From Trichobilharzia szidati (Eukaryota > Platyhelminthes > Trematoda > Strigeidida > Schistosomatidae): DNA of 64,000 nt. Made by a program: the position numbers and the translations under genes. The stretch spans positions 13,464,804 to 13,528,803 of the forward strand of contig OX235277.1 of the NCBI GenBank assembly GCA_944472155.2, written 5' to 3'. The notes beneath the pieces were generated by a model that ran no database searches, was not told where the DNA came from, and saw only the letters and a list, made by a program, of their open reading frames with translations. Each line of letters starts with the position of its first letter. The first letter of the stretch is position 1. Shown here piece by piece: positions 46,496-59,675 of the stretch.

Positions 46496-46770
46496 TTTGA
46501 GGTTAATTGGTAGATGGTGATTAGCAGTGGAATCCAGGATGCGCATTTCATCTTATTTGGGACTCGCCACCAGGATATATCTTCATTCCGCAGTGAGTGT
46601 TGATGTTCTCACTGAGTTCCGATCCCAGTGCCCATAGTTTCAAACGCCAAGGCATTATCCACTCGACCACTTTGTCCATGATAGCCACCAATTGACCTCT
46701 AATCACATGCTCAGACATCGGCGAAGCATCTTTACTAGAAGCCAACATGTCACCCTGAGACCGAGAACTT
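46496..46770 (-). mobile_element. SM-alpha-like SINE with decayed hammerhead ribozyme (A4 copy)
   Basis: Same element and site as 6,892-7,160. The hammerhead core reads GTGGCGA (46,564-46,570) in place of CUGAUGA. The GAAA (46,546-46,549), the stem sequence gagtcccaaataagat and the 3' arm atgcgcatcctggattccac are recognisable. Confidence 0.75.
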
Positions 46771-47722
46771 CGTTTCAATCAATCGACTGGAAAATCCAAA
46801 GTTGAATTAAATAATCCTAGTAATAATTGAGACACTAAATAATTTGACCGGAAAGATTTTCTTGGAAATACTAAGAACATGGAATTTGTAGTCGAACCCT
46901 GGTCCAATGGAGATATTGAGAAAGCACTAGGAGAAAATGAGATATCATGGACAATTGTGGTGCCATCTGAATGAGAGTGCAGGGAAGAGAAAAAAAGATG
47001 TGTTGCTGAAGCCGTATATTTCACTTGAAACCCAAGAGGAGAGTGAATATAATAGTTTCAGTAGCAATAATAAATCTAGAATGAAAAACTTATGCATCAA
47101 ATATTTCTAATAGCGATTTTTATACACTTTATAAATTACAGCAAATACTAAGAAGGTGATGAGTGCAGAGGAAGCGAAAAAGTGAGTCAAATAACTAGAC
47201 AATAAAAATTAGATTGTTAAACTGTTATTCAACTGAATTTTATCATTTAATGATTTGTAGGCTCACTCACTGTTTTGATATTCGTGATATCCTCATGTAT
47301 ACATCTTACTTTCTTTTTCAGTTGGATGTTAAAGTGGAAATGTACTCCATTTTTATTTTGACTCTTAAAAATTGCATGTAAACCTAACTGTTTCGTAAGC
47401 TTTAATAAGTAATTTAAATTGTAATAAAAGACTTTGCAACATCATTTGTGTTTTTGCTCATTACTGTCTTGTTATTATTATTTTGTTAGTCTGTCAAGTA
47501 ATTAAAAACGAGAAATTTCGATAACTGGAAAGGTCAATTTATTTGAATCGAATCATTATCTAAGTTAGCACTACGGGATTGGGTATGTATGTAGGGAGTG
47601 TATCGGCGCTGAGGAAAAACGCCCAAGCAATTCATATACATCGGTCGATTATCGCAGAAGAAGCATACTGCGCATAATCATTTCCATCATCAAGCAGACA
47701 TATATTAGAATTTTCACCACAC

Positions 47723-47869
47723 CAATACAGTAAATCAATTGTAGTGATAATTGTCCTATGATTAAGACAGTTGTATTACAAAAGGTGACAGGTGTATGAA
47801 ATCTGTTGTCGACATTGAATGAAATCGAACTATTGGTCGTGTAAACGTGTAAAGATTCTGGAATAAACA
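47723..47869 (-). CDS. Candidate minus-strand exon (copy A4)
   Basis: Counterpart of 8,552-8,698, open, with the same acceptor and phase-1 donor. Confidence 0.4.
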
Positions 47870-48886
47870 CTGACCGTGAATTACTATGAAAATCAGAGAT
47901 AACTAAAATAATGGATGGATTCAACGAACACTGTGAAACACACAGCAAACGCTTGATCACTGAATAGGCAAAAGGGATGTTTGAAGAACGCAGAACATTA
48001 AAAACTATGAAATCCTAACTGCATATCAGATCAAAGAGGTTACATGTACGAATCACACAATGCTAAGTTTACCATGGTACTTGCAAGATATCTGAAAGTC
48101 TGACTTGTCGCTTTCGGAAGTCATAGATAGAAAGTTTGAAATGATACAGCATGGCATTGCCAGCATTTGGTGCAACATTCCATGTTATTAGCTGTTCACA
48201 AATAACAAAGAAATGATGAAGGTAGCAACTGTCTTACATGAGCAACAACAATGTAGGGAAAAATGTGTAGAATGGCCAAAATGACAACGATTTTAATAAC
48301 TAAAATTATAAGATAATTGAAACAAAGTCACCATAAGTTACAAATAACAGAAGACAAAAGAGCCGTTCATTCTCCTAATTACGAAGTAAGTGAAGAAATC
48401 AACGCCTAACAATCTCTGCCATAAGACCTAGACAAACTGGGGTATTGATGCGCCTTTGTAATAAAATGCACGAGCGTGTACATAAAGTTTTATGGTGACT
48501 TTCACTCCTGCATAAAGAGATGCAAGTTGGTAGACACAGCTGTGAATAAAGAATGTTTCATTTCTCAAAAGTGTTTATGTGTCCGTTGACTAAAGTAGCA
48601 ATGAGCTGACTTTGTGACAGACCACTTTTCATTATGACAACCTTTAATACCCTTTGGAATATGACTTGTTCCTTTTTGAGTAACCCAGGAAAGAATAATG
48701 GACGGCAATAAAGAACAATAAATAAGATGCAACAGTTAACGAAGTAAAGTAAAAGTGGGGGTTGAAGGATTCCTTATCGTGTTGACTTCTTAATGTTTAA
48801 AGTAGATAGGCGGAACATTTTTTAAGAAATCGACATGATATGAGACGATCAAGAAGTGTCAGAGGATAGAACTATTCCAGGGCATT

Positions 48887-49060
48887 TTATTTTTGACGTG
48901 GGTTCTGTTTCTCTGTTTCTTGTGAACAAACAATTTTGTGTCTATCATGTTTATTCCTTAATGTGAAGTTAACCGTCTGATATTTGAGGGAATCGAACGT
49001 AAGACCATTAGCTTGTGTCTGACAAAAATGCACTGAGTTTGAAACAGTCAGATGGAAACG
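48887..49060 (-). other. Minus-strand open frame in A4 only
   Basis: Reads HFCQTQANGLTFDSLKYQTV and NFTLRNKHDRHKIVCSQETE. A1 is frameshifted in the middle. No splice sites stand out; coding doubtful. Confidence 0.2.
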
Positions 49061-49218
49061 TGACTGGTAATGAGGCAGTTGTACCATTGGTGTACTTAGA
49101 AAAGTCGACTTCTTCTGAAAGAAGCAAGTAATGAGATAAATCACCTCATTGTGGGACCTCAGCTTCATTAAGTGAAGCAGAGGAAGGTTTGTCTTTATTT
49201 ACAATGTTCTGCATCCAG

Positions 49219-49517
49219 AGAAAGCTTATTTAACAAGCGTTATCTGGGTGCAAAATCAAGGATGGATTTGTGGTCAAGGATAGTACATCGAACATATTTG
49301 ACTTCTTTGCCTAATGAGGAAACCATGTTATGCTGTAAAACGGCAGCATCTAAACCACTTCTGTCCACTTTAAATGATAATTGTTTAAGGCCATTAAAAC
49401 TTTGCACAGAAGGTCAATGCTTGAGTGAGTATAATTTTTCCATCAATTTAAAAGGAGGAGAAATAATTGCAATACGTTTAAATTTAAATTTCGTACAAGT
49501 TAGCGATGTAAGCACCG
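49219..49517 (+). CDS. Candidate 100-codon exon (copy A4)
   Basis: Counterpart of 10,063-10,361, open with acceptor and donor kept. Replacements include Lys to Thr, Ser to Asn, Leu to Pro and Glu to Val. Confidence 0.5.
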
Positions 49518-50003
49518 GTAAAATTTAAGTTTGTTTTATTCAGAATTTCGTATTTACGTGAATCATACATCTGCAACATTCCTTAATGAATTAAATCTTC
49601 AAAAAGAAAGACCATATAAATCAGGGTAATCCCTTAATTTGAAAATTAAAATGGCGTTCACTAATCTGAAAACGTTAAATCATTTATTTGATATATATCA
49701 GTTATGACGAACGGTACAGCTATGACTACTTTTACCTTGTGATAACTACTCTCCATCAAAATGAATTTCTCTATTTGCTCGCCGTCTTCTGCTCCTCAAC
49801 GTGCTTTCCGTGTGCAACATAGAAGCAGTTTAGTAGACAGCAGGTTCCTACCATTGAAGCGTTAATTCTTTAGGTTGGATGTTTCAGATCTTGTTAGTAC
49901 GTTAAATATCGCGAGCTATAGACATCTATGGATATTCTCTTCTGAATGCATACGAAGTGATGTCGGGATGTAAATGACGATACCTGAACAACATTTCCAA
50001 CGT

Positions 50004-52770
50004 ATGAATCGTTTTGGTTTCGAGTGATGCGAGGAAATAGTGGTACTGAATATTCTCCTTGTCCCTGTGGTATAATGCTTCCTCTTTTCACAGCTTTGAA
50101 GCGCCAAAATTTAGTTGATAACATCAGTAGTTAGAAATGTAATTACCTTCATGTATTTTCATGAATCAGTTCACTTTCATTTACTTCTGTCATTTTGGTT
50201 GTAAGTGGCACTACACTTTCAAGTTTGCAACTGAGATATTGTAAGTTATACTGATCCATAATGTCTGGAGGTTATCACGTGAATGAGTAAAATACGAATC
50301 TCACCAAATCATACATTTGGGGAGATTTCTAGATTCCAGTATCTGGCAAAATGCAGGACCCTATAACCACGAAAATAAGTCAGATTTTAAACATTTACTA
50401 ATCGTTAACTTTTATCCTCGTCAGATATTACATGAAATCAAAGATAACTTAGCAATAGATCGATAGTTTACATATTTGTCGTCTACATTTTGTCAGACAT
50501 CATGGATATCGCATCGATTTAGGGGATGTTTAATTACGTTCTTGTCCACATACCAAGTATAGTACTGATATAATGCAATTAACAAAATACGATGAGTGAA
50601 AACTTAAGCAAAGTATTCTCTACGATAACCATGAGTAGTCGACAGTTCATTATTATTTATCCAGTGTACTTTAACTTGAATAGAATTATTCAGACTTTTG
50701 TGGTGGATGAACATAAATATGAGGATCGCTGAAAAAATAACGTCAGTTAGCTCAAGATAACTGTCATATCGCAGCCGGAACTGAATAGAACTCACTGTTA
50801 ACTTTCCATTTGACTATCTCTTATTGAAAACTAGCTTGTTGCATATGCCACAAGTAGCTGCACTAAAAAGAGCACTCTACTTTATAAGCTTTTATTCATA
50901 ATGCTACAAATCGAGGGTTAGTAAGTTTCATGTTTCACTATTCTTCATGTTCCTAAATGTCTGACATCATTCATTACATACTAAAACTTGGGTCCTGACG
51001 GTGAACCTGCTGTAGATCTTAGCAGATACGCTGACAATTATTCTAACCCTGAAAACAAACACATTCGATGCTTCTTTCTCCTGTTATGTTAAACCTGCAG
51101 CATGGGAATTCATTAAAATTACTCTAGAAGCCATATCATGTCATATTAAGACCTACAGAAATCACTTCTCTACTGAAATTAATGAAGAAAATATATTTAC
51201 TCAAACATGTAAAGTTTCGCCAACCTCAAACAGTTTGCCTATAAATAGGGTGGAAGTTGTTAAGTCGCTGCTGCTGTATTTCAGTATGACATTGTTTCTT
51301 CGTTGGACAAAGTAGCTAAACATAACCTTTGTATTTTCCCTGGCTAGACATCTGCTTTTGACTCTGCACTTAGATGATTTTTGTTGTTTAAACTTTCACT
51401 AACAAATAGTCCCAGTCTGTTAACTGGATGCATTTTTACTACTCTAAATGGATGAAGTTTACCGTGTACAATGGTTAATCTGCCTCTTTCAAGTTTGTCA
51501 AAGATGGAGTCCCTCAGGGTGCTGTTTTCTGGTCAATTTCGTATTCATTCTTCTGACGTGACTAACCTCCTTCAGATGAAATAGTGTTAATTAAATAGCA
51601 GAAGATCTGATTGTCTGGAGATCTGATGCTTCCACACGTTTTAACCTCGAACCGCGGTCGGCCTCATCTATGTGCATCTACCAATTCACCTGCTCGTGTG
51701 AAATAAAATAAACGGTTCCTGACTTGACCAGTTTTTCAAGATGTGTGATTTAGTACGTAGATGACATATGCAAAATGGTGTACACCTGAGGGAACTCGCA
51801 AGTTTTCAATAAAATCTGAGTGATTCGAGGAAGCATAGAGAGTAATGGACTGGAAAATGATCCATGCTTTGTCTGCCAAACATATCTAAATAATTAAAAG
51901 TAGAATGAAATGCGTGTAGTGAGGGTTAGAATTTTTTCGAAGCCTTTGAGCTCACAATTAGGAACTTTAATTGGAAAAGTATTAACGACATTGTGTCAAA
52001 TAATCTCAGTGTTGAATATTAGATATTTTGTTCGATAAAGCACACAGTAATAGAGTATTATTAAAGGGGTGACTTTCTGAGCATAATTTAATGCTGCTCA
52101 TATTCATATCAATGTATCCACACTACTTCATAACCTGTGTTCTGTGGTTTTACTCCCGTTTTTTAAGTATGACTGCCCACTGCACATGTTTGGTATTCAA
52201 TTGATGAACAAAGATTCACTGACCACTCTTTAAATATTTCCCTCCCTCTAACGTTTTCTTGAGGTTAAATGGGTGGAAACGCACTGCAGTGAACGAATTC
52301 TTTAACAAATCACGTGAATAGTAATACTCATATATATATTACTGCATTTATACATTTCACAGTATATTATCACTATGTTTCATGTCAAATAAAATTATCT
52401 GATATGAAATTATTCTTTACCACAGTGCTTAAATACTACTCAAACGTTAAATAATTACTTATTGAAAATAAATACAATTGTTGACAGCTAACTGTAAGTG
52501 CCTAAACATTTAATGGTATTTGGTGAATTTATTAGTTAATAATTGCAAATCGAAGGAGACTGTAACCAATAACAATTTTTGTAACATCAGCTAGGTGACA
52601 AAATGTTGTAAGCAGATGCAGAACAGATGCATTTAAACTCTTGTATGAAGAGAGTGTGCTTATCAGAAGAAATTGAGACAAGGTCATTAGAACGCGAGAA
52701 AATGAATAATGAAAAAAATTGAATAAAATCCTTTGACTATTTACAGATAAATCATTTCGACACTCACCAA
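50004..52770. other. 2.77-kb sequence present in A4, absent from A1
   Basis: A1 runs straight from ttccagcgt to ttataaaataaaaat, whereas A4 has this DNA between the two. It includes a decayed LINE fragment (51,061-51,560). The remainder has no convincing gene. Insertion in A4 or deletion in A1 cannot be told apart because A2 and A3 do not reach this far. Confidence 0.6.
51061..51560 (+). pseudogene. Decayed non-LTR reverse transcriptase fragment
   Basis: A frame from 51,061 reads TFDASFSCYVKPAAWEFIKI and, further on, LPINRVEVVKSLL, as in the linker before a LINE reverse transcriptase. After several stops another frame contains KFVKDGVPQGAVFWS at 51,491-51,535, matching the conserved GVPQG-hydrophobic block of non-LTR polymerases. 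The catalytic FADD-type box is not found. Frameshifts and stops show it is long dead. Confidence 0.6.
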
Positions 52771-53427
52771 GTTTATAAAATAAAAATATATTTACAGACC
52801 CAAACCATTATAGACAACGTGAGTGATCTCAAATGAACGGTTAAGTTAATGTTTTCCATTATTAATTTATGAACAAATTTTATAATAATGCCGATTCAAA
52901 CCTAAAGTGTTAATTTCCCCTAATATTGCTGTAGAAGTCTTTTATAATGAAATTTATCTCTATAGTTAAAACGCCAATACATTGGTAGCTTTTGAGTTTC
53001 AAATTGTACGTAACACACTAGAAAATTGCGATTTGATGAGGTACATTTTGCAGAATAAATGAAGTGAATAGAATTCAGAGTGACAAATCGAACTTTAAAA
53101 ACACTGCTTATAAGGTCAAATTTTGTCATTGGAATTATTCATTTGAGTAATGATCTCGTATTCGTATTTCTAAAGCCCAGGCCTATTCTAGTTTTGTAGT
53201 GGGTGAATTGCATTACTTTGCGAACAGAAAATTGAATCTTTTCTTTGTGTAAATTTACAAACAGTAATAACAAAGATATATGAGTGTAAGTTTACCAAAG
53301 TTTTGGTTAAATACTTTAAAGTTGCTAAGTATTTTCTCTGGTCAAGCTGCTTATTTCAGTGTGACTTCCAATATTTGTTTTCAAATGAGACACTGAATTT
53401 ATTTCAGTTAACTTGTTATTCTCGCAG

Positions 53428-53670
53428 TTAAGCCTGTTTCTCAGTGATACTTGATTTCGATTGTGCATCTTTTGAGTAGTATGCGACAATATGTTTTATT
53501 ATAAAATGAAATATTATGGTATCACTTATTCGTTTGCACTTGCATACTGGAAATTTTGTAATGTATACGTAATCTGTGTCCTGAGTTTGGCTACTTATCA
53601 TTAATATTATTATTATTATCATGAATACAATGACACAATAGCTATTTGAATAGTTTTTTCGGGTGTACAC
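53428..53670 (-). CDS. Conserved minus-strand frame with hydrophobic segment (A4)
   Basis: Counterpart of 11,479-11,718; hydrophobic core YCVIVFMIIIIILMISS, with one extra codon in frame. Confidence 0.3.
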   Translation of the reverse strand: MYTRKNYSNSYCVIVFMIIIIILMISSQTQDTDYVYITKFPVCKCKRISDTIIFHFIIKHIVAYYSKDAQSKSSITEKQA

Positions 53671-54094
53671 GATGATGGCGAGTGCATGGAAGAAAATAAC
53701 GTGTTACAAACCCACTTATGAATAATAGAAGTGTAAATGCTTGCGATGTATTCAGCTGTCGTACCATACATTCAGTGAGAGTTTAATTCTCTAGATGACG
53801 ATTGTGGAATAACTTATTATTCTCAAACATATCGGATTTCACTGTGTTATTTTGGCGAGACTTGTGGATTCCAAACAGTTGAACTACTAATCAAATGGTA
53901 TTGACAACAGCTTATCAAATTCGTCACGGCGTTACAAAGTGTCATTTGACATAAATATTTCAAAGATAAAATAAACTAAATAATACAAAATAGTTACACA
54001 AGATGGCAATCTCTTAGATGTCCCAGAGATGATATTTTATCCTAGTGATAGAAGAAATAAATGTCATCATAAATCTGTTTCAGACAATGATGAT

Positions 54095-54175
54095 GTTGCT
54101 TTGATGGCTTAAAGATTAGTCTTCAAGTCAAAGACTGGGAGTTTGATCTCTCATGACAACTGATCACTTTATTTG
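54095..54175 (+). mobile_element. Weak tRNA-like SINE head
   Basis: gatggcttaaagattagtc resembles an A box, and gggagtttgatctctc a decayed B box, about 35 bases apart. It lies just past the end of A4. Diverged, so tentative. Confidence 0.35.
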
Positions 54176-54249
54176 GAGCGTGTGGACACACTATCTTAGT
54201 CACCACATAATTATTGCACATCTATTCGTGACCATAGTATGCGTATTCT

Positions 54250-55900
54250 CCCCCCCTCCACACACACACATGTTCCCCCCCTTCGTTCCGTTTGTATTAG
54301 TTAAATAGTTAGTTAGTCAGTTAGGGTTGCATATATGTGACCTGATATGTGTGACAGTAGTGGTGGTGGTGGTCTGCAAATGAAACATCTATTAACTAAC
54401 ATTTTACTTCACAGTATAATGAAGGTTTCTCTATTTCCCAATGAATGTAAAACAAAACGATATTTGTTTTTTTCATTTATTTGGAAATACAAAAATCTTT
54501 ATTATAATGAATAGCATATACCCAATGCCCAATTTTTTTCAAACTGTTCAAAGTGAACTTGGTTTGGACATATATAACATTTTACCTATTATTAATTATG
54601 ACAAGTATCCTATTTCACCTCTGCGTGTGATATTTCAGTTTTCACTCACCCCCTCCCCAACCCCAGTTTGGTTCATTTTAATTTTTAGCTTAATACAATC
54701 TAAATTCTTCGTTACATTTCGTTCATTCATGACAAGCACATTATATGTTATCATCTATAGTAGTAGTAGTAGTAGTAGTAGTAGTAATGTAACCGAAATT
54801 GTATTCTAATATCTCCTTTTGTTTTGTTTCTCATTTTCAGTGTAACAGGCTTGTCATCATTATCAGCCTATGTGAATCGTCATGTGAATCATCATCATCA
54901 AATATTCTTACACGAAAGTCAAGACAACTAACTGTATTCTACCGACAGTGCACTCACTATTAAACATGTCTGTCTGTCTGATATGTTCTATTTCTCATAA
55001 ATTTTATTTTTGCATTGTTTTACATTTTCGACCTCATTATTTTAACTACTGCTGAACTGTTGTCATCAAATTTCGTAACACTGCACTGACGAGATACATA
55101 TTTAATTCCTCACTCGCTAGTAGAATGCATTATACTACAATACACTCACTACACTACACTACATTAACCCGTTTCCCCCCATCCCACCCTCTATTCGGTT
55201 AATGAATTTATTTCACTGTCACCTTTCATATTTGACCTCGCTTGTTTCAACTGAACTGAACTGAACTGTAATCATACTTATTAGGGAGAAGGCTAGACAA
55301 GATGATGATGATGATGGTGATGATAATAATTGAGTCGCCACCACCCTCTCCGTCTGTGACAGTTATTCGTCATCCCCCCCTCCCGCCGTCCCTATCAGGG
55401 TGTGTTCATTTATATTTCTATAATACTGCAATTAGTAGTAGTTTTATTTACCACTGACTATCACATCACCCCTGTGATAAAAACTACTAATCTTATTCGG
55501 TCAAATGGACCAATCATACACACCATCATTTATTTGTGTAATTCTCCTCTGACTAGTCGACAAGCCTGTAACCATCACCCTACCTATTTTTTTCTTATTC
55601 TCCTGTGTAAAACGTACACGTTCGCTGATCGATTAATTGGTAGGTAGGTCGGTACGTAGAACTGTCTGTCTATTTTAATTTACTAACATCAACCCCAATG
55701 ACGGAATTATTGCTTTTATCCTCACACTTGGCTTACAATGCGATTTATCAGTATTCACTGCACTTACTCACTCACTCACTCACTAGTTAAGGCTATTGCA
55801 GTGCTTGTTTATTTTTATTTCACCACTAAAGACATTATTTCTGTTGCAAATCCTATTTTTAAGCTTGCTCCGTTGGTTGGTGGGCATTGTCGCATTAATT
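54250..55900. repeat. Diverged relic of a B unit
   Basis: Landmarks of a B unit recur in the same order: tttgtattagtta, tctgcaaatgaaacatc, ggcttgtcatcat, tttcgacctcatt, the chain accaccctctccgtctgtga, gtgataaaaactactaatc, cgacaagcct and cactcactcactagttaag. The intervening DNA is much more diverged than among B1, B2 and B3. Exon X2 is still readable on the minus strand; X1 has a stop after MRSKM. Confidence 0.8.
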
Positions 55901-58045
55901 ATATAGCAGTTAGTAGGCGCGCGTTTTCCAATATTACTTACTACTACCTGACTTGCCTTCTTCAGCCCACGATTATTCATACATTCATGTCCTAATAACC
56001 AGCCAGAAGTATTGGGAAGAACCTTGAAAGAGCAGCTTTTGTATTTAGCGGTATTCATCGGGGTATCTATCATCTTTGCAAATGTGCAAAAAGTAATGAC
56101 TTTTCTGAGAGACATCTAAGAGACAGACGCTTGTTGACGAAATGACAGACATTTTTAAGTATACAGCTGGCAATGATTAGCTAGCTTTACGTTTTATTAT
56201 ATAGATGCATAATGCAGAAGATTTTTAGCTCAGGTAGATGATCTGAATATACTCGTGTACTCGTGTACTTCGATCTCGATGGTGTGTATATTTATGAAGC
56301 TATCTCTCATTGGGCTGTTTGTTGCACACCATCTTCACTACCCTGATTACTTCAATGTGTCCTGAGCTTTTGAAATTCTCCGCTAGTTTTTTGTGACATC
56401 TCTCCTCCTCCTTCTCTCCTGCCGCCACCTCATACATATCCAGCCACAACGATGAATTGAATTGAAAAGGCATGTTCAAGATGTCCAACTAGGAAATAAT
56501 TATACTGTGTCACTGTGTCATAGTAAATAATAAAATGTATAATTTCTCATTGTTTTGAAGTGAATATTTTTATTCCCGTTTTCTTTTACTATTTTTGATT
56601 CTAATGAACCGATTTGTATGATTAAAACATCCCATGTTTCCACAACTCACTCTCACTTGAATCACTATTGCTTCTAAAAACCATATAAGGTACATTTCGA
56701 ATAGATCAATCACGTCAACCGTTCACTGTTATCTGAATTAATGAGGTTGACTATAACATGGATAACATGAATAGTACCGACTACTGGTGACTGCATCTGA
56801 CAATTTCTTCACAAACACTTGTGCTACTTATCTGTCTATAATAGTAGTAGTAGTAGTATAATGATTTCGAAAAATGTTTCTTCCAGTGTCGTTTCCTTTT
56901 AACATTTTGTTCAGTTCGAGACAAACGACGATATCTCCGTCATCAGCAGATTTCAGTTAACGAATGATCTCAAAGACTTCTGTGGTTTTACTACGTGCAT
57001 AGACACCTTCTGACGGGTTAGTGTACATCAGGTCATCTGGAATTATTGAGTAGTGTTACAGTAGTAGTCATTAGCATCTTGAATTTGCATGGCATTAACG
57101 TTTCCTCATTACCTATGCATTACTTATTTATTTACTCATTAATGTCCCGTTTGTTTTCTCTCGTTTCGACGAGTGAATACCATGGGATGTTGGATATGTT
57201 GTTGCTTACCAGATGAATTCTATTCTTTTTTCCTTTACAGTCAGTGAAATATTCCTGGCCTGTTACTGCACAAAAATAAATGCTGTAATCTTATTATGGG
57301 ATTAGCAAGTATTTGTCATTCACTAATGGCCTCACGGTTGCTAATAAATTTCTTTAAATGGTTGCAGACAGAACATTGAGAATTTCAAGTAGACTGTCTC
57401 ATAAGACCAAATGATCTTCAGGGCGTGGATTTGTGTCTCTATTTCTTCTGATATGAATGAATATAGTGTGATGGGCAAAGTGTTTGGAAAATCCGTGCTG
57501 GACGACCTATTACCAATATCTATCTATGCTTATTTAGACGTTCCAACCAACGCTGCATTTATAACATGTGTTTCCTCTAGACCGTGTACCATTAGTTTGA
57601 CATTTCCAAATCGCATGTTGATTGATTTTGAGCTTTTTATTATTCGCCTTTGTCCCTCCCTGTTCAGTAGCCGATTCTAATAGTTCCCTCCCTCCGTGTT
57701 TAGTCTCTTTTTGTGGTTGTGGCACCCACATTGACAATGTGCTGTTCAACAACATAAGTTTGTTTGAGTGAATGAAGATCATTCGGACTAGACTAGACTA
57801 GACTAGACTGGACTGTCTGCGGGAAGTGTCGGTGTGATTCTTGTGGACATAGATTTTGATCCCACCCACCTCACGGGGAATATTCTCCTCAATCTTAAGG
57901 TACGTACGTACGTTTTACAGTTGAACTTCGTTCGGTTAACTAATTTTCTCTTACAGTACTTGTATTGCGTTTAGAAACATAAAACGTGTTTATGGCTGCC
58001 TCATAGTAGGTAGGTAAATTTGAATTTAATTTTAATATTGTTCAG
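55900..58045. other. Single-copy DNA with no confident gene
   Basis: An 89-codon plus-strand frame at 57,411-57,680 has no splice sites and a Ser-rich, antisense-like composition. There is a five-fold gacta run near 57,789 and a gtac run at 57,900. No family recognised. Confidence 0.4.
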
Positions 58046-58235
58046 TAGAACTGCTAAAACATATCAGAATAATCGTCTTCTCCCTGCGCTTGGAACACTT
58101 TGTGATAGTGTGTGTATCTCAACGAAGTTCAGTCTGATTGATAAAGCCAATGCTGCAAAAAGTGTGAATTGTCGGTTATTTCTATGCATTGAAGAGAGGA
58201 GCACAACAGCTACAATCATATTCACGATTGATTGA
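58046..58235 (+). CDS. Candidate exon, single copy
   Basis: After an acceptor ending ttttaatattgttcag (two bases carried in), the frame reads RTAKTYQNNRLLPALGTLCD, then SVCISTKFSLIDKANAAKSV and NCRLFLCIEERSTTATIIFT to a TGA. Sixty-two codons of balanced composition. It may belong with gene E downstream on the same strand. Not recognised. Confidence 0.45.
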
Positions 58236-59214
58236 TAATTCAAATAACCCAACGAATGGGAAAATATAAGCTAAAATATTCCCATAATTTTCGATACATC
58301 ACACATAAATTGACTAGCATTGCACTATTCTTGCTCGACCATCATACAATCAATCTGTTGATTGATGTATCCAGAGGAGTATAGAACTCGGTTCTGTTCA
58401 GCATTAGATTCATGTTAACCTGTTTGTTATTCATGAGTATTTACACGATTGATCCCCTTTTTATAAGAATTATCATTGAGAAATACACTGAAAAGCATTG
58501 CAAAGATAATATTATACTTCGTGGTCGGAGCTTAGCTTATGTGTTGTAAGAATGTCTGTCTCCCAGTCCCTCCCTACACAGCTGATGTTAATTCCTTTCT
58601 TTCCTCTCCTTTCATTCTCAATCTTTCCTTTGTTCAACATTATACTACTTGATATGATTATGAGCAATAGTTTGTGCTCGAAACGTCATCAGCTAATACA
58701 ACTGTACTACATTGTGTGATTTATCAAAATAAAAAATCTTATCCATTATGGATTATACTACTTGCCATTAGTAAGTAGTATGACTTTTATATGTTAATTT
58801 ATCACAATGACATTTGCTTACAACTGCAGTTAAATTACTTGTCCTATTATCTATCATTCTATTAATGCATAGTTCTTATTTTTCTTCTCCTTGAACATTA
58901 TTTGCTCACCTTACCCTATAGTGTATGTATGCTTTACTATTGAAAGTTGTTTGTTCATATTTGTTTATTCTTTGCTTGGCATTCGCGGGCCGTTTGAACC
59001 GACACGTGGATCGACCTTGACACATCATTGCTGTACTAACTACTTATTGACTGCACAGTGGTTGTGCATTTGACGGCATTCAGCCACAGACACCTCACAT
59101 TTTGAGGTTTGTACATTGTATATCTATGTAATTTTATGTAATAAAGTACCGTATTGCAGAATATCCTGTATTTCGGACTTTACGCGTCCGTCACTCTACG
59201 TGTGGTTAAATCTT
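58236..59214. other. No supported feature
   Basis: AT-rich, single-copy DNA; only short frames. Confidence 0.4.
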
Positions 59215-59351
59215 TGGATAGTTTGGATTATCGTTTCGGATTTCTTTCGGGAGAAATTCACAGCTGATGATGTATAGAGAAGTCTTAGAATGCACGATGG
59301 TAGATGCACTCACTCATCCAGATGACTGTGGGTTAAGGTTCTTTGAGATCT
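59215..59351 (+). CDS. Candidate upstream exon of gene E
   Basis: Open after a TAG at 59,218: GLSFRISFGRNSQLMMYREV, then LECTMVDALTHPDDCGLRFF. It leads towards the next exon but in a different frame, so either a short frameshift lies near 59,350 or an unseen splice removes the conflict. Confidence 0.35.
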
Positions 59352-59534
59352 ATTGATATTTCTAATCTAAAAGCCATAACTCGACCACCACACAAAACAG
59401 ATTTACAGAAACAGTCCCTCTCTCAGGAGAATAAGTGGAATACTGTGTCTACTTCTGCTCATTCTAGGTTCAGAAAGGCAGGCAGGCAGGCAGCCAGGAT
59501 TGATTCGGAATCACCTTTCATATCATTGATTCCT
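59343..59534 (+). CDS. Penultimate exon of gene E (best copy, B3)
   Basis: Reads SIDISNLKAITRPPHKTDLQ, then KQSLSQENKWNTVSTSAHSR and FRKAGRQAARIDSESPFISL, ending at a donor gtatgt in phase 0. Basic and hydrophilic. In B1 and B2 the copy begins only at QENKWNT and is frameshifted at the ggca repeat. The family is not recognised. Confidence 0.5.
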
Positions 59535-59675
59535 GTATGTGATTAGATCTTGAAGATCAGTGGTCGGAAGAACTTGGTTGTTCTTAAATATGATACTTTC
59601 ACTTTGTTCGACCTCAGTGCATGCTTTCAGCAAGACTGGCACTTCTTAATCTTAAGCGGGCTGTTCTTTTTCTAG

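Larger units (their letters stand above)
41154..54050. repeat. A-type segmental duplicate, long copy A4
   Basis: The left part equals A3 (offset 9,454). The rest follows A1 to about 11,873. Differences from A1 are an insertion of about 2.77 kb (50,004-52,770), about 480 bp kept before exon 4, absence of the Penelope-like insert, and a 230-bp extra stretch near 53,707-53,935. Confidence 0.9.

Noticed and set aside
57411..57680. 89-codon plus-strand frame
   Set aside because: No splice or start context; Ser/Phe-rich composition suggests an antisense or chance frame.
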